From Nematostella vectensis (taxonomy: Eukaryota; Cnidaria; Anthozoa; Actiniaria; Edwardsiidae): DNA of 64,000 nucleotides. Below, piece after piece: positions 12,166 to 25,395 of this stretch; within the stretch, counting starts at the first letter, position 1; each line of letters opens with the position of its first letter. Below the pieces are notes generated by a model. The model made no database searches, was not told the DNA's origin, and saw only the letters and a program-made list of their open reading frames with translations. Position numbers and translations under genes: made by a program. The stretch covers positions 7,681,540 through 7,745,539 of the forward strand of contig NC_064042.1 of assembly GCF_932526225.1 (NCBI RefSeq). The letters run 5' to 3'.

Positions 12166-14284
12166 CTAGTCGTGGCTGCAATCTTGATTTGTTCTGGCCG
12201 CGCGCGAGCTGTTAAAAAGAAGAGGTATTGAGAGAGGTATTGTCAAAACTAATTTCTCTAATACCTCTCCCCTCCCCAGCTCGCGCTAGCACACAGGCCA
12301 TGACAATATGAAACACAGGAAGATCTCTAAAATATAGACATTGTCATACCCTATTTTTCTCATTTTAGGAAAACGAAAACCTTTGACTGATTCGCACATT
12401 TTTTCCCGCGCTTCGTCATTCCTTAGTCTTTTCGCACCATTTAGTGCGCAGTACCATTTCTATCCATGACAAGGAGAAGTTACATGGTGTGCGCGGTGTT
12501 TTGAAGGTTGTAAATTTCTTGGGAGAAATCTAGACTATTATTGAGAGTGCATTGCAACATACAATTGGTCATTCTCTAATACCTAGCGTACTTGCTAGAA
12601 TAAGCGCTTCCCCCCAAATGCGCTTTTCTGGGAATGAACACCTCGCCTAAAAGAAAAATACAAATAAGTCCCTTCCAAGAATAAGCACCTCGAATAAGAA
12701 AAAAAAGGCGAATATAGTGCAACTATAGCTGATGGGGGGTGGGGGGGGGGGGGGTGGGGGTGGGGGTGTACGTTTGAAGAAGTAACGAAGACTGACAGTT
12801 CTTTCTGAAAATATTTTTTAGTAATTCGTGAGCGCGCGCGCCGTTTTTGATGCCGTTCGTGTTGACTTGCTTAAGCTCTCTAATAAGAGGCCTGCTACGC
12901 ACGGCTATGACATTACTTGTGCTACTAGATGGGCAGACCATATTGCCGTAGACCACACTGCCGTGGGCGCTTGGTCTGAATGGAAAGACCACACTGCCTT
13001 GCGCGCATGGTCTTGGTAGCCTGGTCTGGTCTGGATGGGAAGACCACACTGCCTTGCGCGAAGAGTCTGAGTGGGCGAACAATAATGCCTTAGTAGGCGC
13101 CTTGCCTAGACCTACTGGCCGTCACGTGTTTGTTTTCATTTTCACTGCCCTTTTCCTCCTTTTACGCAGTTTGAATGCGGCCTTTTGTCTTTCCTTTGGC
13201 CTGAAATATCGTCCTCGCAATTAGCACACGCACATGAACTACTGTCATAGTTTAGTAGAATAATTAAGACTTTCAAAAACTGTATATAGCTAACGCCAGT
13301 TAAAAGAGTAACATTTACACAGCAGAGACACAGCAGAAGATGATGTCATGTCAAGGGCCGTGCGCTCAGGGAGGCTGCGGGAGCACAGCCACGCCCCTAC
13401 TTGTCATTTTCTTATCATTAAAAAAAAAAGGGGGGGGGGAAGTGCCCCCAATGCGCCACTCCATGTTAATGTCCTGTCAAATTTTGAAAAAGCTCGCCTG
13501 GACACAAGCAAGTTCTGGTCAAAACGACATCAACTATAACAATACAATTTAATCTTTGCTCGCCGGTAGCTAGTCAAGGAGAGCAGATCATTATGTACAC
13601 TCAAAAATGAAAAAAAAGCTTTTTTTTTAAAAAAAAAACTAATTACTATAAGCCGCTAAATAAAACCCCGTGTGAGTTCATTTCGTCAAATATTATTTTT
13701 GTAATCGCGCTACATGTTAGTTACGAATGATATAGATGGAGATATGGAAATGAATGAAGCACGAAATAGTAATTTCTAGCAATTTTTCCCGTTAATTGCA
13801 TTATCCGTGTCAGCTATCTTAAAAGCACTTTTTTTTCTCTATAAATTGCTCTTTTACCCTACGCTCAGTGCGCGTGGCCTATAGAGACAAGTGTTTGTTT
13901 GGCAGAGAGCAGAGAATCAGTTTTATTGCTACCACCTTAGTATTTTTATTTTATTTGGACTTTTGGAGGTATTTTTGTGTTATCTTTTTTTGAGCGTGAC
14001 GCTTATACATTACGTGTTGCATCAATCAACGTCAAATGGCACATTCTTGGATTTTATACAATAATCGTATCTAATCTTTATCACTTTCGGAAATACCTTA
14101 GTTATTTAAAAAATCGGCAAAATTAGAATTGCAAGTATTTCACGCTATTTGCATATATTTCATATAGTCACTTCAAAGAACGCCGAAATCATGCTAATAA
14201 GGTCTGCAGTTAACGAAGTAATCTTGTTATAAAGAATAATAGCTATTTACTTTTCACTAAATCAGATATTTGTTTTAACACTTT

Positions 14285-14773
14285 TTAGTATAACAACGTG
14301 TACTTTAGATGTTTGTCGTCTAGGTACTTGTCTTCGCGCCCGAAGTTGCGCATTCGGAAAGGCGGGGTGGCATGGATTACACTCATCCACATTTGGGACG
14401 GAAATGAAATCCATTTAGGAATACTTAGAGAAAGCGGTGTCAAGCCGCCCTTTGTAGACAAAAGCCTTACATTTGTGCGCTTTGAATGACGCCTACTTCG
14501 TTTTGTCCACAACAGGAATGAGTCATAACCAACAAATAACAGAAGGTGTAGCGACAAAAGTAACACTGACTCACCTAATCGATATTTCCCCAGATCGGGC
14601 TTGCCCAAGCAACCAACAGCTTCCTTCTTTAAGGACGCAATTAAAATTAACGGGTTACCATTGTCAAATTTTATCGGCAGAGCTGTCGTAAAAGAGTCAA
14701 GCTCTTTTGTTGGATACAAGAGAGCGTAATGAAGGAACAGACAAATTCCTTTTGCGCAAATCACTTCAAGCAA
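14285..14773 (-). other. Ambiguous 162-codon open region
   Basis: A single 162-codon frame is open on the minus strand, which is long for AT-rich spacer. On the plus strand two successive frames also look protein-like: 14298-14489, and a frame without a start at about 14528-14728 (includes SGLPKQPTASFKDAIKINGL and ends GYKRA). I recognise no domain in any of them. It could be a decayed gene or retroelement fragment; which strand is the source is undecided. Confidence 0.2.
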
Positions 14774-15640
14774 GTTTTAGCAGATTGATACTTATAGACA
14801 TTGCAAACATCCACCCTTTGCAGCTCTTGTTGGTTTCTTCTCGTTCAAATTTTCGCAGCTTTTTGAAAATTTCATCTTGAGGAAGTGTGAAAATACTTTG
14901 ACACCTCTAGGAAAACAATTGTTGTATACTAGCCGGTCCTAATCCTAATTGAGAGTACATCGCTCTGATTGGTCAAGAGCTAAAGTCTTTGACTGGTATA
15001 TTGTGCATCTAGTATGGAACGATGAAAACAGCGATTATCAGAAAAATTCCATCGTGTATGCCAGACATCATTGAAGATTTGAATAATTTTCTTCTAAGTC
15101 CTGGCTGAGAAAGCATTATTGACGCCGCGGGCCAGGGGTCATACTTAACAGGCGATGCGCCGCATTCTAGGCTAAACTTACATTGTTATTCTAGTAAACA
15201 GGCTCGTTTTGCAGTTGTGACCCCATCTAAAGGGCCCTGTGGATTTATGCGAAAATACACACTAGGTGATTAATAGATTCCTAACGCTTCACTGTCATTG
15301 GCTTACAGCTCAATGCAACATCCGCCCCATGGCTACGCAATGCAGATGGCTATTGTATGAAGCTGTCACAAGAAACAAGCGAAATAATTAGCTGAGATAC
15401 GTATAGCATTCCACAGCGGGTGAACGTTGTCTTTCGCCTCCCCACTGTTAAAAATTGCTCAAACATTATTTTGCTATCGGAGTGTGCAGTGACCGGCAGC
15501 GATATATCAGCGCTCGGTCAACTAGATTTTTTACCTCGACGTTTTTTTTTTTGGCGCGCGTCCGTGCTTCTTTCCCCTCGTGATTGACAAAAGGCTTTGT
15601 GTTAAACTCCAAGCTTCGAAAGCGAGGAAAGTTGGCGAAA

Positions 15641-18600
15641 ATGGCGAACAGAATAGCTTGGATTTGTTGTTTAGCGTTATTTCTTGGTCTTGTCAGTAGA
15701 GTAACATCGAACTGTGCTTCTGTAAAGACAGAGTACGCTCGAAAGGGTCTTGCAGAGATCGACGTTCCCGCTACACCAGTCTCGGGTAAGTTGATCTAAA
15801 TTTCACGCTGGGGCTTGTTTTGTGTGGATTTGCGGGACTTTTTGCTTACATAGTTGTTTTAATATCTAACTAATGCGATATCTCGGCGGTCTATGGTTAT
15901 TGATGCTGTTTTTGTGTCGGCACAATGCTAACAAATTTTTCATTTTTCCAGGGTCCGCTTTGAATGTGTGCCCGAAAGTTGACGGCTGCTGCAGTCAAAA
16001 GATGGAAGGCAGTTTCGTCAGTCTTTCCAGAACACAGTTTGAAACTGCTCTCAGAGCGGCAACGAGCGACTTAAAGTCTACGTTCGCTAATAACGCAAGA
16101 ACTTTTGACGGTAAGACTTAGTTGTTGGTTTAAGCATGTAGGTTTAGCTTTATTGGAGGGATTTGCCCGACTGAATTATTAGCTAAAGCGCGCTTGTTTC
16201 TGTGGTTCTTGTTGATTTCACTTCTGTGTAGGCAATGGAATATACATCGCACGTGCGGTAATACACAGGTTCCTGATTCCATGTTCTATTTATTATCGTT
16301 TCGAAAACATGGTCGCAGTACACAGCTCAAGAGTTTTTAAATCTTGCCTGTTGAATTGAGATATTTTGCGGATCGCAGCGTTCCAGCGTTGAGGAAATTA
16401 AGGCAAACGCAAAAGTAAACAGACTGTACATTATTCGGCACGCACAAAGCATTGGGCTACTATACACTTTTATCGAATGAATGCCCGTTAGTTTGGATTA
16501 ATAACGCAAGTATTTAGACTCCACAAGCGAAAGGAACCCTTGTTTAGCTTATTATGCTATTAAAATGTTCTCCGATGTAAATTTTGCGCGTGCAGTCGTG
16601 TGAAAAGGCCGATCGTACGAAATTCGATACGGCTCGGACGCCATCGAACCGTCGCTATAAAGTGCAGACTTCTGTCGTTAGGGAAAGGGACCCGTCGAAT
16701 ATGCTATAAGAAAAACATACCAGGTCGTTTTTTTTTTCTAAGCGTGGGCTGGGAATTCTAGGAAGTAATGGTATTTTTTGGCAATGAGGTCCAGATCGAG
16801 GGAAGTGGCGAAATTCGTGTTTTTAGCAAGCATACATCTTTCATGACGATGTTCGAAGGTTGCCTTTCGAACGAGAAACTGCCACAAAAGTAGTCTCCGA
16901 TTACTCCGATTTTTCCTGCATCAAAAGCATGCGACTGATGTATGTGTAACTCGACGAAAGATGGCTGGAAACTTGTCACTTAACACAGGATTTTGTGTCA
17001 ACCCACCACGAAAATAATCAACAACAGAATTGAAAATGAAATCTTGAGAAACAACCATTTTACTTTAGTCTCAGTGCACTGTGGTCGCCATTAGAATAGA
17101 TATCTATACTTTCCTACCACCAAATTGGTTGACCATAATGTTTAGTTTAATGGTTATCGTTCTGAGGTGAATGCGTGATAGCGGGGGGTACATATAAACC
17201 GTTCAATTTTTTTTAAGTGAAATTCAAAGTGAAATATGCTCAAGTACATTACATTTAGGCTATGTTAATTTCAATATGAACTCTCTAGTTTTTTTTGTTG
17301 CCGTAACATTTGATCGTAGCACAGCATTGGGTTGTTCTATGCAAAAATTAAAACCAAAGTTAATGTCGTTGAATTTTTTCACAGTTACTAAAATGGTGAA
17401 AATAAGTTGTCCTTCTATTGAAGTAATCTCTGCCTCAACAATCAAATCGTTAAATATTTCAGCAGCGTAACATAAATGTTTTACAGTCTCTAACAAGATG
17501 GGCCGTTTTTGATTGAATGCTGTAGAGATGGTGTGGTGAAAAAGTGATCAATTTTCGCATAAGTTTTGCCTCAATACATACGTTTCAGGTGTTGGTGAAA
17601 AAGTGAAATTATGGTGTTTGTTATTTGTATATTTGAGTTCTTGTTTAGAATCAGATTATTGATTATAACCCAGACTGCCATAGTAATAGAAAATGTAAAT
17701 AAATAGGTTAAATGTCTTTATTCTAAAGTCCAGGCCAAACACTTTGAGAATTCACCCTAATTGAATCTCATTTTTTATGCTTGTTGACTTTTTGGATAAC
17801 TTCTGTAGTTGGCAGACTGAGACCACCTTGAAAATCATTCTAGCTTTATTGGTGCATAAAATATAACATGTTAGGTATTAATTGTCAGCTACTTCAAAAT
17901 CCTGTAGTCTTTATTTACTTTCTATTTTAGGTCACATATACACACAGTATTTGTAAGTTTATTCTCATTTATAACTCATATTTTCTCTTTTTTTTGTATG
18001 TTATAGTTGTTTCCAAAATAGAAATATTAATTGAAATGTGTTGACTAGGTTATTGTTTGTATTTCAAAATCTTATAATATATAAATACAAGATAATCATT
18101 GATATTATCTGACTATCTTCTTTTAAATGAATGGAAATTGTTGTTTTCATTATTAGTTCAGAAGCAACTTGCAACAGATAACCCAGAAGCACTTTTGGCT
18201 TTATAAATAAATAAGTATTGAAAACTCACTTTCACCCTTGGTTTTCACTCTAGATTACTCTTTACATTTTTTATTTTTCCTTTGCTCTTAAGACCTTCTT
18301 GAAGTCTTTGTCTCCTGTTGGTCAGACTGTCTGCAAATTTAGCTCCCTGCTGTCAAGATTTAAAAACATTCTCTTATTGTCAAATCCAGCTGTTTTGTGA
18401 GTTATTATCAGTTATGATCATTAATATCATCCATTTTTGCTATTTTTTTAACCAGACTGGAAAGGGCAACTATATTATCTTCCCTTAACTGCATTTGTTT
18501 TAGATGTTAGCATAACAGCATACACTAAATAACACTTTGATATAATAAGCACTTTTCAGAATCCAAATTTTACATTTGTTAGTCAAATGCAATAGTTAAA

Positions 18601-21600
18601 AATTCAACGAGTGCAATTTGGGTGAACTGCTGAGCATATCCACAAGTTTTAATTTTTGAGTGGTGCATATGTTTGTGCATGTGTAGATTCACCTCATACC
18701 TTTTAGAATAAAAGATGGCTTGACATTAATCCTTTGGATCAGCTAATTATTTTTACATTAAAGGGATTAGGACTGTTTGAAAACATCATCATTTATCAAA
18801 GTTCTTTCACTAGAGATCTGTAGATTTTAAGATGGGTTGCACAATTGTTGGCCTACTATAGCAAATGCTTAGCCTAAACAATTGTATAAAGTAGCTTTGA
18901 AGGTTGATAATCAACTCCTCCCATGATGCAAATTTAAATAGTTCAGTTGCAGCAGTTTTGTGTATAAAAAGTCTTGCTTTAGCTTGATTAATAGAACATA
19001 ATACTCTCCTAAGAGAATTCTATGTTCACAATTTTTGTAGAATCAGACGTTTTGGTAGACCACTTTTGCGGTAAAGCTGAAACCAGCTGCGAGGTTCGAA
19101 GCTTTTTTTTATCAAGTATCATTTTACCTACAGCAAAGTTTATCTTCCACTCTTCTATGCAAACTGAATAAACAACAAGCTAAGAGGAAGGTATGTGGTG
19201 TTGTATTAAAGATAATCACATCCTTTTCATTTCTCAAATTCTTCAGCATCTTCCCCTTTATAAGCTAAAACACTTAAAGGTTTCTTGTTTAATTGCCGCA
19301 TAACAAAACCGTAACTTAAAGCGTATCAGGAAATATGTCGAAGACTTGTCCAACCTTCAGCAAATGAATTTCAATATCTCGATTTGGTGGTTGGTCAGAT
19401 CATCTAATCGCCGTGTAATTCTCTTGATAACGAGAAGACACTAGATTGTATTATAGTTATTCGGTAATGGCGGTTTGCAAGGATCGCTCTAGTTTGTTTA
19501 TTTATTTAATTTTAATCTCAATGTTACACTATCGCCCAGGCTTTTCAGCGCGCTTTGTCCTGTGTGATACATCTGGCCCTGTCGCAGCTCAAGCCCTCAA
19601 TAAGATTATTATTTCAGCATACCAATAGAGTTAGCGTCTTTCAGTCCCCATTCAAGTGGTATTTGTGTCTCTGATGTAAAACCGCGCTCGATGGGAGTCG
19701 TGAACTTTGGTTGATAAGGATTGTTTTAAGATGGCTTTTATTTTATGTTCATAAAAAAAAACACCTATTCCAGGCGCACACACTTTCGCGGGCCAAAAAT
19801 TGGTTCATTCCTTATGAAAGTATCGTCAAATGGGCAAATCATTGTTATGTGTCTGTATAAAGCACTCTTTTTCTGTATTTTATAAATAAAATGTTTGTTA
19901 ATCGATGCTGCATCTGGAACTTGTCCATGTAAGTTTTTTTTTGCTTTATTCAAATTAACAAATTTTCCAAAGTTTATTCGGATATTCGTCACCTCATGTT
20001 CAAAATGTTGTGGAGTCACGTGGCGCGTTAAATTTTGATCATGAGGTGACTAATATCGTGGTGTATAAAAGTACATACCATGGAAAACTTTGGGAAATTT
20101 GTTTTCTACAACACAAAACAACGAAAACAGTATTTTACAAAATCAAAACAGCCCGCGCCCGTTTGAAATGGCGTTTGTAGCGCGCACAGATAAACGAAAA
20201 TTGAAAACTTTAGCTTCAAAACCCTGCAGTCTTTGTTACTTTTACTGTCCTTTTGTAAGGATGGTAAATGCATTTACTAGAAAAGGTTAAGAACCGAATT
20301 TCTTGAATTTGAATCAAGGTTTTTCGTCTCTTTCGCTTCAAGTGAACCTGCAAGGATTGTGAATGACGAATCCCGTGGTATGTCCTGATTTACCATAGCT
20401 CACACCGATCAGAAAGCGGGATTACCCGCAAGTGTTGGAGAACATTACATTATCATTTACATGTTCATTTGAAAACCAGCCTCTATAAATACTTGCTAAT
20501 TTGATATAGATCTGTTTTTTTTAAAATAAATATCATGCGTTATCCTTAACTTAATGCACCAAACTGATCTCAAAATTTTATCCTTTAGGTTTCTTTAGAG
20601 AGCTTATAAAGAACTCTGAAATTGAGCTGAACAAGCTGTACATAAAAACATACGGTGTATTCTACCAGAAGAACGCTCAAGTATTCGTTGACCTATTCCA
20701 AGAACTCAACAAGTACTATGACGGGAAAAACATGGACCTCTCACAAGTCATGAATAACTTCTTTGCCAATCTGATGAAACAGATGTTCCAGCTCATGAAC
20801 ACTAAATACACCTTTTCGAAACCTTTCCTTGATTGTGTGACCGAGTACATGGACGATCTTCAGCCGTTTGGGGAACAGAAAAACACACTATCCGTGCAAC
20901 TGAAAAGATCATTTGTCACAGCGCGCACGTTCGCACAGGCTCTAAGCGTTGGTCACAGCGTGATTAAACAACTTCAGACCCTTTCAGCTTCCAAAGACTG
21001 CCAAGTTGAACTTGCAAAAATGACCTATTGCTCATGGTGCAAAGGAAAAACGGACATGAAACCGTGCAATGCGTTGTGTACCGATGTTTACAAGAGCTGT
21101 TTGTCCGATATGAGAGACCTTGCCATCCCTTGGGATAACTTCGTTTCCACTCTACTAGAAGCCACCATACAACTTGAGGGACCTTTTAGCATCGAGAACG
21201 TCATTGTTCCCATTGGAGTTAAGATCTCATTTGCTATTATGAACTACCAAGAGAAGAATACAGTCGTTTCCCAAAAGGTGAGAAATAATGCTTGTTTCGC
21301 AACTCAGATGATCTAGTATGACTGGCAGTTTTCCATCCGCATAAAAGCAAAAATAGTCATATGAAAAAGCCTCGTCGTATCCCACACAGGAATAAAAAAC
21401 ACTAAATCCTAAGGGCGAACCAAGTCCCACAACTAAACCGATTTCAATTTAAAAATCCTGTTTTGGAGGTTGTCTGCATTTTTACTTTAATTCAATTTCC
21501 ATTTTATGTACGTGTTAACAGCCTTGATAGCGCTCTGTTTGGCTGTATCAACTCTCGCTCGATAGGTCGCCTTATCACGTGATTGAACAGCGTGTACGAT

Positions 21601-23467
21601 ACAACCAGTGGAAAATAATTTATCAAAAAGTATTGAACCTAAGTGTTCTGTCAGTGGCCGCTTGGCGTATGATTTATTAGCCTTTTAGCGGGTGTGTAGT
21701 GCATGTTTGATTATGTTACACACCTAATACACTCCTAACGCTTCATTGATTGGCTTAATAAAAACAGTTATTATCCTTTAAGCGTAACAGTTTTGCTTAT
21801 GTTAGGTAGCTCAGTCCAAAATTGGATTTGTGGTTTGAGTTGTTTCTTTCAATTAGGGTGCCCTTATGTCTGAAAGTATGAGTTCTTGATTTTCCCCTCC
21901 GGGTCGTACAACTCTAGATGGGCTATGCCCGATCAAAGGAGCCGCTTAATTAAACATAGTGTACGCGTGCTTGCCTCACGGAACACTTTTTCAAAATTAG
22001 AAAATATATAGTTACATGCCGTTTGACTTTGAGCAGCTCCGTAAAAAAATTTGCATAAGGTTTAAGGAAGTTTCGGAGATCCAATTTATTTGGTAATCAA
22101 TGTTGATGGCCGTAATAGCGTTTGGAAAGGCGGCAATATTCACTTATGTAGAAGCCCTACTAAAAGTCGGTATCTTTTCAAGTCATAGCGGCGAATGGCA
22201 AACTGTGAATATTATTTTGTCTAGAGACTTCAGTGCGTCGAGACGTACAATGCTTGCAACACGATACTGTTACTAACTCAACTTATTTTCAAAAATCGGA
22301 AACCCGACAAGAAAGATGGTTAGAAAATCATTCAAGTTGCTAAGGTTGATTACATCTAGAGTTCTAAGGACCATATAACCGGATGTTTTCACTGGACGGT
22401 ACTCTGCTTTAAGAGCTACCAGTATTAGCTATTACTTCGCTTATGTCTCGCTACTCTTTTTTAGATCTTCAGTGGTTGTGGAACCCCGACTCTAAGCAAA
22501 TCCAAACGATCAACGGACGGCGACTTTTTCCTAGAAGGTTCCGAGAGAAACAAGCGATCCCCTAATGCCAGGAAAACCAACGACTTCCCTCGGGACAGCC
22601 CGGACCTTGCGCCCACCACGGCCTCTGGGACAAGCCTAGGAAGGTAATAGAACAAAAAATACTAAAAAAAAATTATAGTGCTCGAGGTAGGCTCGATTAC
22701 CAGTCGTTGTGGTGATCCTATAGAAACGATTCTGATTTTTGTTTTGTTGCTTTCTTTTGTAGACTAACAGCAGCATTCAAGAGGCAAGCACTTGCCAGCA
22801 AAGGTTTCTGGGGGAAACTACCAACCGCTGCTTGCAGTGGCTCCGATATTTCGACTGATCCAATTAAATGCTGGAATGGAACGGACTTCGGAAGGTAGGA
22901 CGCGTATTTTTAGGCTTACCTTTTTAGGCTTACCTTTTTAGGCTTACCTTTTTAGGCTTACCTTTTTAGGCTTACCTTTTTAGGCTTACCTTTTTAGGCT
23001 TACCTTTTTAGGCTTACCTTTTTAGGCTTACCTTTTTAGGCTTACCTTTTTCCTGTTTCCATTCTAGATACACTAGTCCTCCTGGTGTGAACAACAACGT
23101 GGACGCGATCACGCCATCTAGTACGATCGTCCAACAGCAGATTATAATCCTTAAGACCATGACACAGCGCCTCAAGGCCGCTCTGGAAGGCGAGGAAATC
23201 CTCGAGGGCAATGGTGGCAGCGGCAGTGGTAGCGGTAGCGGCAGCGGAGACAACAGCGGTAACGAAATCGACGAGGGCACCACCCTAAGGCCTACAACTA
23301 ACCCCAATACCATCGACGAGGAAAATAACATGTTGGGCGGCGGGAAGGGACAGGGCGGGAACACGCTCGGCAAGAGAGAAAGCGGAAACAGTGCGTCAAG
23401 ACCGTCGCCAGCCGGCGCCGTTTTATTAGCTGTCATTCTCTGCTTCGTTGTCAACATCCGGTGGTAG
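15641..23467 (+). CDS. Glypican, GPC4/GPC6 (dally-like) type
   Basis: GPI-anchored heparan sulfate proteoglycan core of 567 residues. Exons: 15641-15785, 15952-16110, 20589-21277, 22465-22643, 22763-22894 and 23068-23467; all phases agree. ATG 15641 opens a hydrophobic signal peptide (IAWICCLALFLGLVS); an upstream in-frame extension to 15584 lacks an ATG. Exon 2 has the CCSQKME motif. Exon 3 has DLQPFG, MTYCSWCKG, KPCNALC, then EGPFSIENVIVPIGVKIS and VVSQK, close to the GPC1/2/4/6 pattern. Exon 4 begins with a CGTP motif and contains KSKR and RNKR, which fit furin-type cleavage sites known in glypicans. Exon 5 has CWNGTDFGR. The last exon has a reiterated SG tract (about residues 484-496) for heparan sulfate attachment and ends in a hydrophobic GPI signal (AVLLAVILCFVV). 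The 4.5-kb second intron shows no gene. Confidence 0.93.
16111..20588 (+). other. Large second intron of the GPC4/6-type gene
   Basis: AT-rich and mostly non-repetitive. No exon or recognisable mobile element was found in it. A short inverted repeat carries CACCTCATG / CATGAGGTGAC at about 19990-20050. The open frames of 60-84 codons in both orientations look random. Confidence 0.6.
22910..23052. repeat. 14-bp minisatellite filling the last glypican intron
   Basis: About ten nearly identical copies of CTTACCTTTTTAGG occupy most of the 173-bp intron 22895-23067. Each unit carries a TTTTTAGG acceptor-like string on the plus strand, so many decoy 3' splice sites precede the used one at 23067. 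Confidence 0.95.
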
Positions 23468-23738
23468 AGAACCCGGATCGCCTCGCTTTGAATATCTGAC
23501 GTCAGATCCTGGCGTATGACATCACATACTCACGCTTCGTGTGTCGTTTTGGGTCGTGACGTCACTGAAAGGTCGGCGCAACATGACGTCATTTCGTCTT
23601 GACGCCACTTCATGACGTGACGAGCTTGTTACGTAACCTCATGAATTCCCTACGCACGACGAACAGATGAAGGTATACGCAGCATTTGTAAATATAATAC
23701 TTTGTGGAAATGGACATTTTTTGCCATCAGAAAAACTA

Positions 23739-23744
23739 AATAAA
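23739..23744 (+). terminator. Poly(A) signal of second glypican gene
   Basis: AATAAA about 270 bases after the stop codon at 23467, in AT-rich DNA. Confidence 0.6.
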
Positions 23745-24595
23745 TTAGGATTAAGCTTCCGTCTTTACATACAAATAGCCTTTACTGGTCTCACTTTTGT
23801 CTCGTGACTACATAGTTGTAAAGACCTGAACTAGGGTAAGATTATTTTCACGACGGCCTCGCAAATACTTGTGTGTACAGACTTTCCTTATTTACAACAT
23901 AAACCCATTTTTATTGTTATTTTGGATATATATTTTTTATTGGAACTTATCTTTAGTATTTTAGGGGTTGGAAGAGAACTCTGTACAAGTATGCGAGGGG
24001 ATTTCTTAGCATGCGGAAAAGCGCGCGAAACCGCTGAACAATACGCGCGCACGATAATAGGGGAATTTCCAAAGGAACCAAATGCTATTGAGCAACAAAC
24101 AGCGCCAAATTATTTTTTGAAAAGCATCTGAATATAATACAAAATACCAGGGAATATATGCCCTTGTATTTAGAACGTTTTTAATCTGTTACCATAAAGT
24201 CATTTGTTTGTAAAGTCGCCAGCATGGATGGCTTGTGTTAATAGGTTTTAAAAGTTTGATCATTTTATATGGAGTTTATTCGGAGATGGTTACGATCCCA
24301 CAGGGCTTCACGACAATAAACGCGTAATCCATGCGCTCATAGGTAACTGGAATGTAATATATTAATATTAAACGAAATTAAGTTATACTTGTCACCTTGT
24401 TGTTTTGGGAGTCTTTGTTAGATGAGTGTTCCAGGTGTTTCGTAGAGCCTTATTAGCTCACGTTGTTATTAGCTCTACTGATAATAAAAATGAATGAGCT
24501 ATGGTTAATAATAAGGAAGAATGGCGTCTGAGGCCAAAGACAAATATTCTTGGTGAGAGAAGACGCTGTTCTGTTTTCGCGGGGTGGAGGGTGGG

Positions 24596-25085
24596 TGCGA
24601 CGACTTGATGAACACCAACCAAACGCTTAGAGGTTGAGTTAAAGAGTGAATACTCTAATGATTCGAATAAGCGCCGCCTCCTCGACCTTGAACTCCTCGA
24701 CGACTTGATGAACACCAACCAAACGCTTAGAGGTTGAGTTAAAGAGTGAATACTCTAATGATTCGAATAAGCGCCGCCTCTTCGACGACTTGATGAACAC
24801 CAACCAAACGCTTAGAGGTTGAGTTAAAGAGTGAATACTCTAATGATTCGAATAAGCACCGCCTCCTCGACCTTGAACTCCTCGACGATTTGATGAACAC
24901 CAACCAAACGCTTAGAGGTTGAGTTAAAGAGTGAATACTCGAATGATTCGAATAAGCGCCCCCTCCTCGACCTTGAACTCCTCGACGACTTGATGAACAC
25001 CAACCAAACGCTTAGAGGTTGAGCTAAAGGGTGAATACTCGAATGATTCGAATAAGCGCCGCCTCCTCGACCTTGAACTTTGGAA
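24596..25085. repeat. 100-bp tandem repeat, five units
   Basis: Units start at CGACTTGATGAACACCAACC near 24601, 24701, 24786, 24886 and 24986. The second unit is 15 bp shorter, lacking the CTCGACCTTGAACTC segment. Frames through it are artefacts. Confidence 0.93.
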
Positions 25086-25395
25086 TAAGCGCCCCCCCTC
25101 CCCTATCAACAAAAGCACCATTTAAATGGTGTGTAAATTTTTATTTTATTAAGATCACATCGACACGCTCGAATTACAACGGTGCATATTTCTTTCATTC
25201 CTATTTACTGTCGTTTCATTTTACCGCAAATAAAATTCTGATCTCGAGCTTTTTTCCTCATCACAATATCTTTTATTAGATCCCGTTTATGTGCCTATTT
25301 TGTGGCATTGCTGGTATGAGACCAAGGTTAACGCTTCTGTTATTCGGCTACGCAGAACTTTTAGGATAGTGAGCTTGATTATTTAAGCTTTTCCC

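Larger units (their letters stand above)
10629..15640. other. Spacer between the two glypican genes
   Basis: No convincing gene. It holds a minisatellite (11755-12165), a G-rich run at about 12733-12766, a degenerate repeat with AGACCACACTGCC (12940-13060), a partial copy of the CAGTGCCGTAGC-type MITE (about 13350-13460), and an ambiguous open region at 14285-14773 described separately. The last 200 bases, upstream of 15641, should hold the promoter of the second glypican gene; I see no clear core element. Confidence 0.5.

Noticed and set aside
15584-15640. N-terminal extension of the second glypican
   Set aside because: No ATG in frame; ATG 15641 directly precedes a good signal peptide.
23014-23457. 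147-codon minus-strand frame
   Set aside because: Shadow of the last glypican exon, whose SG repeat is well supported.
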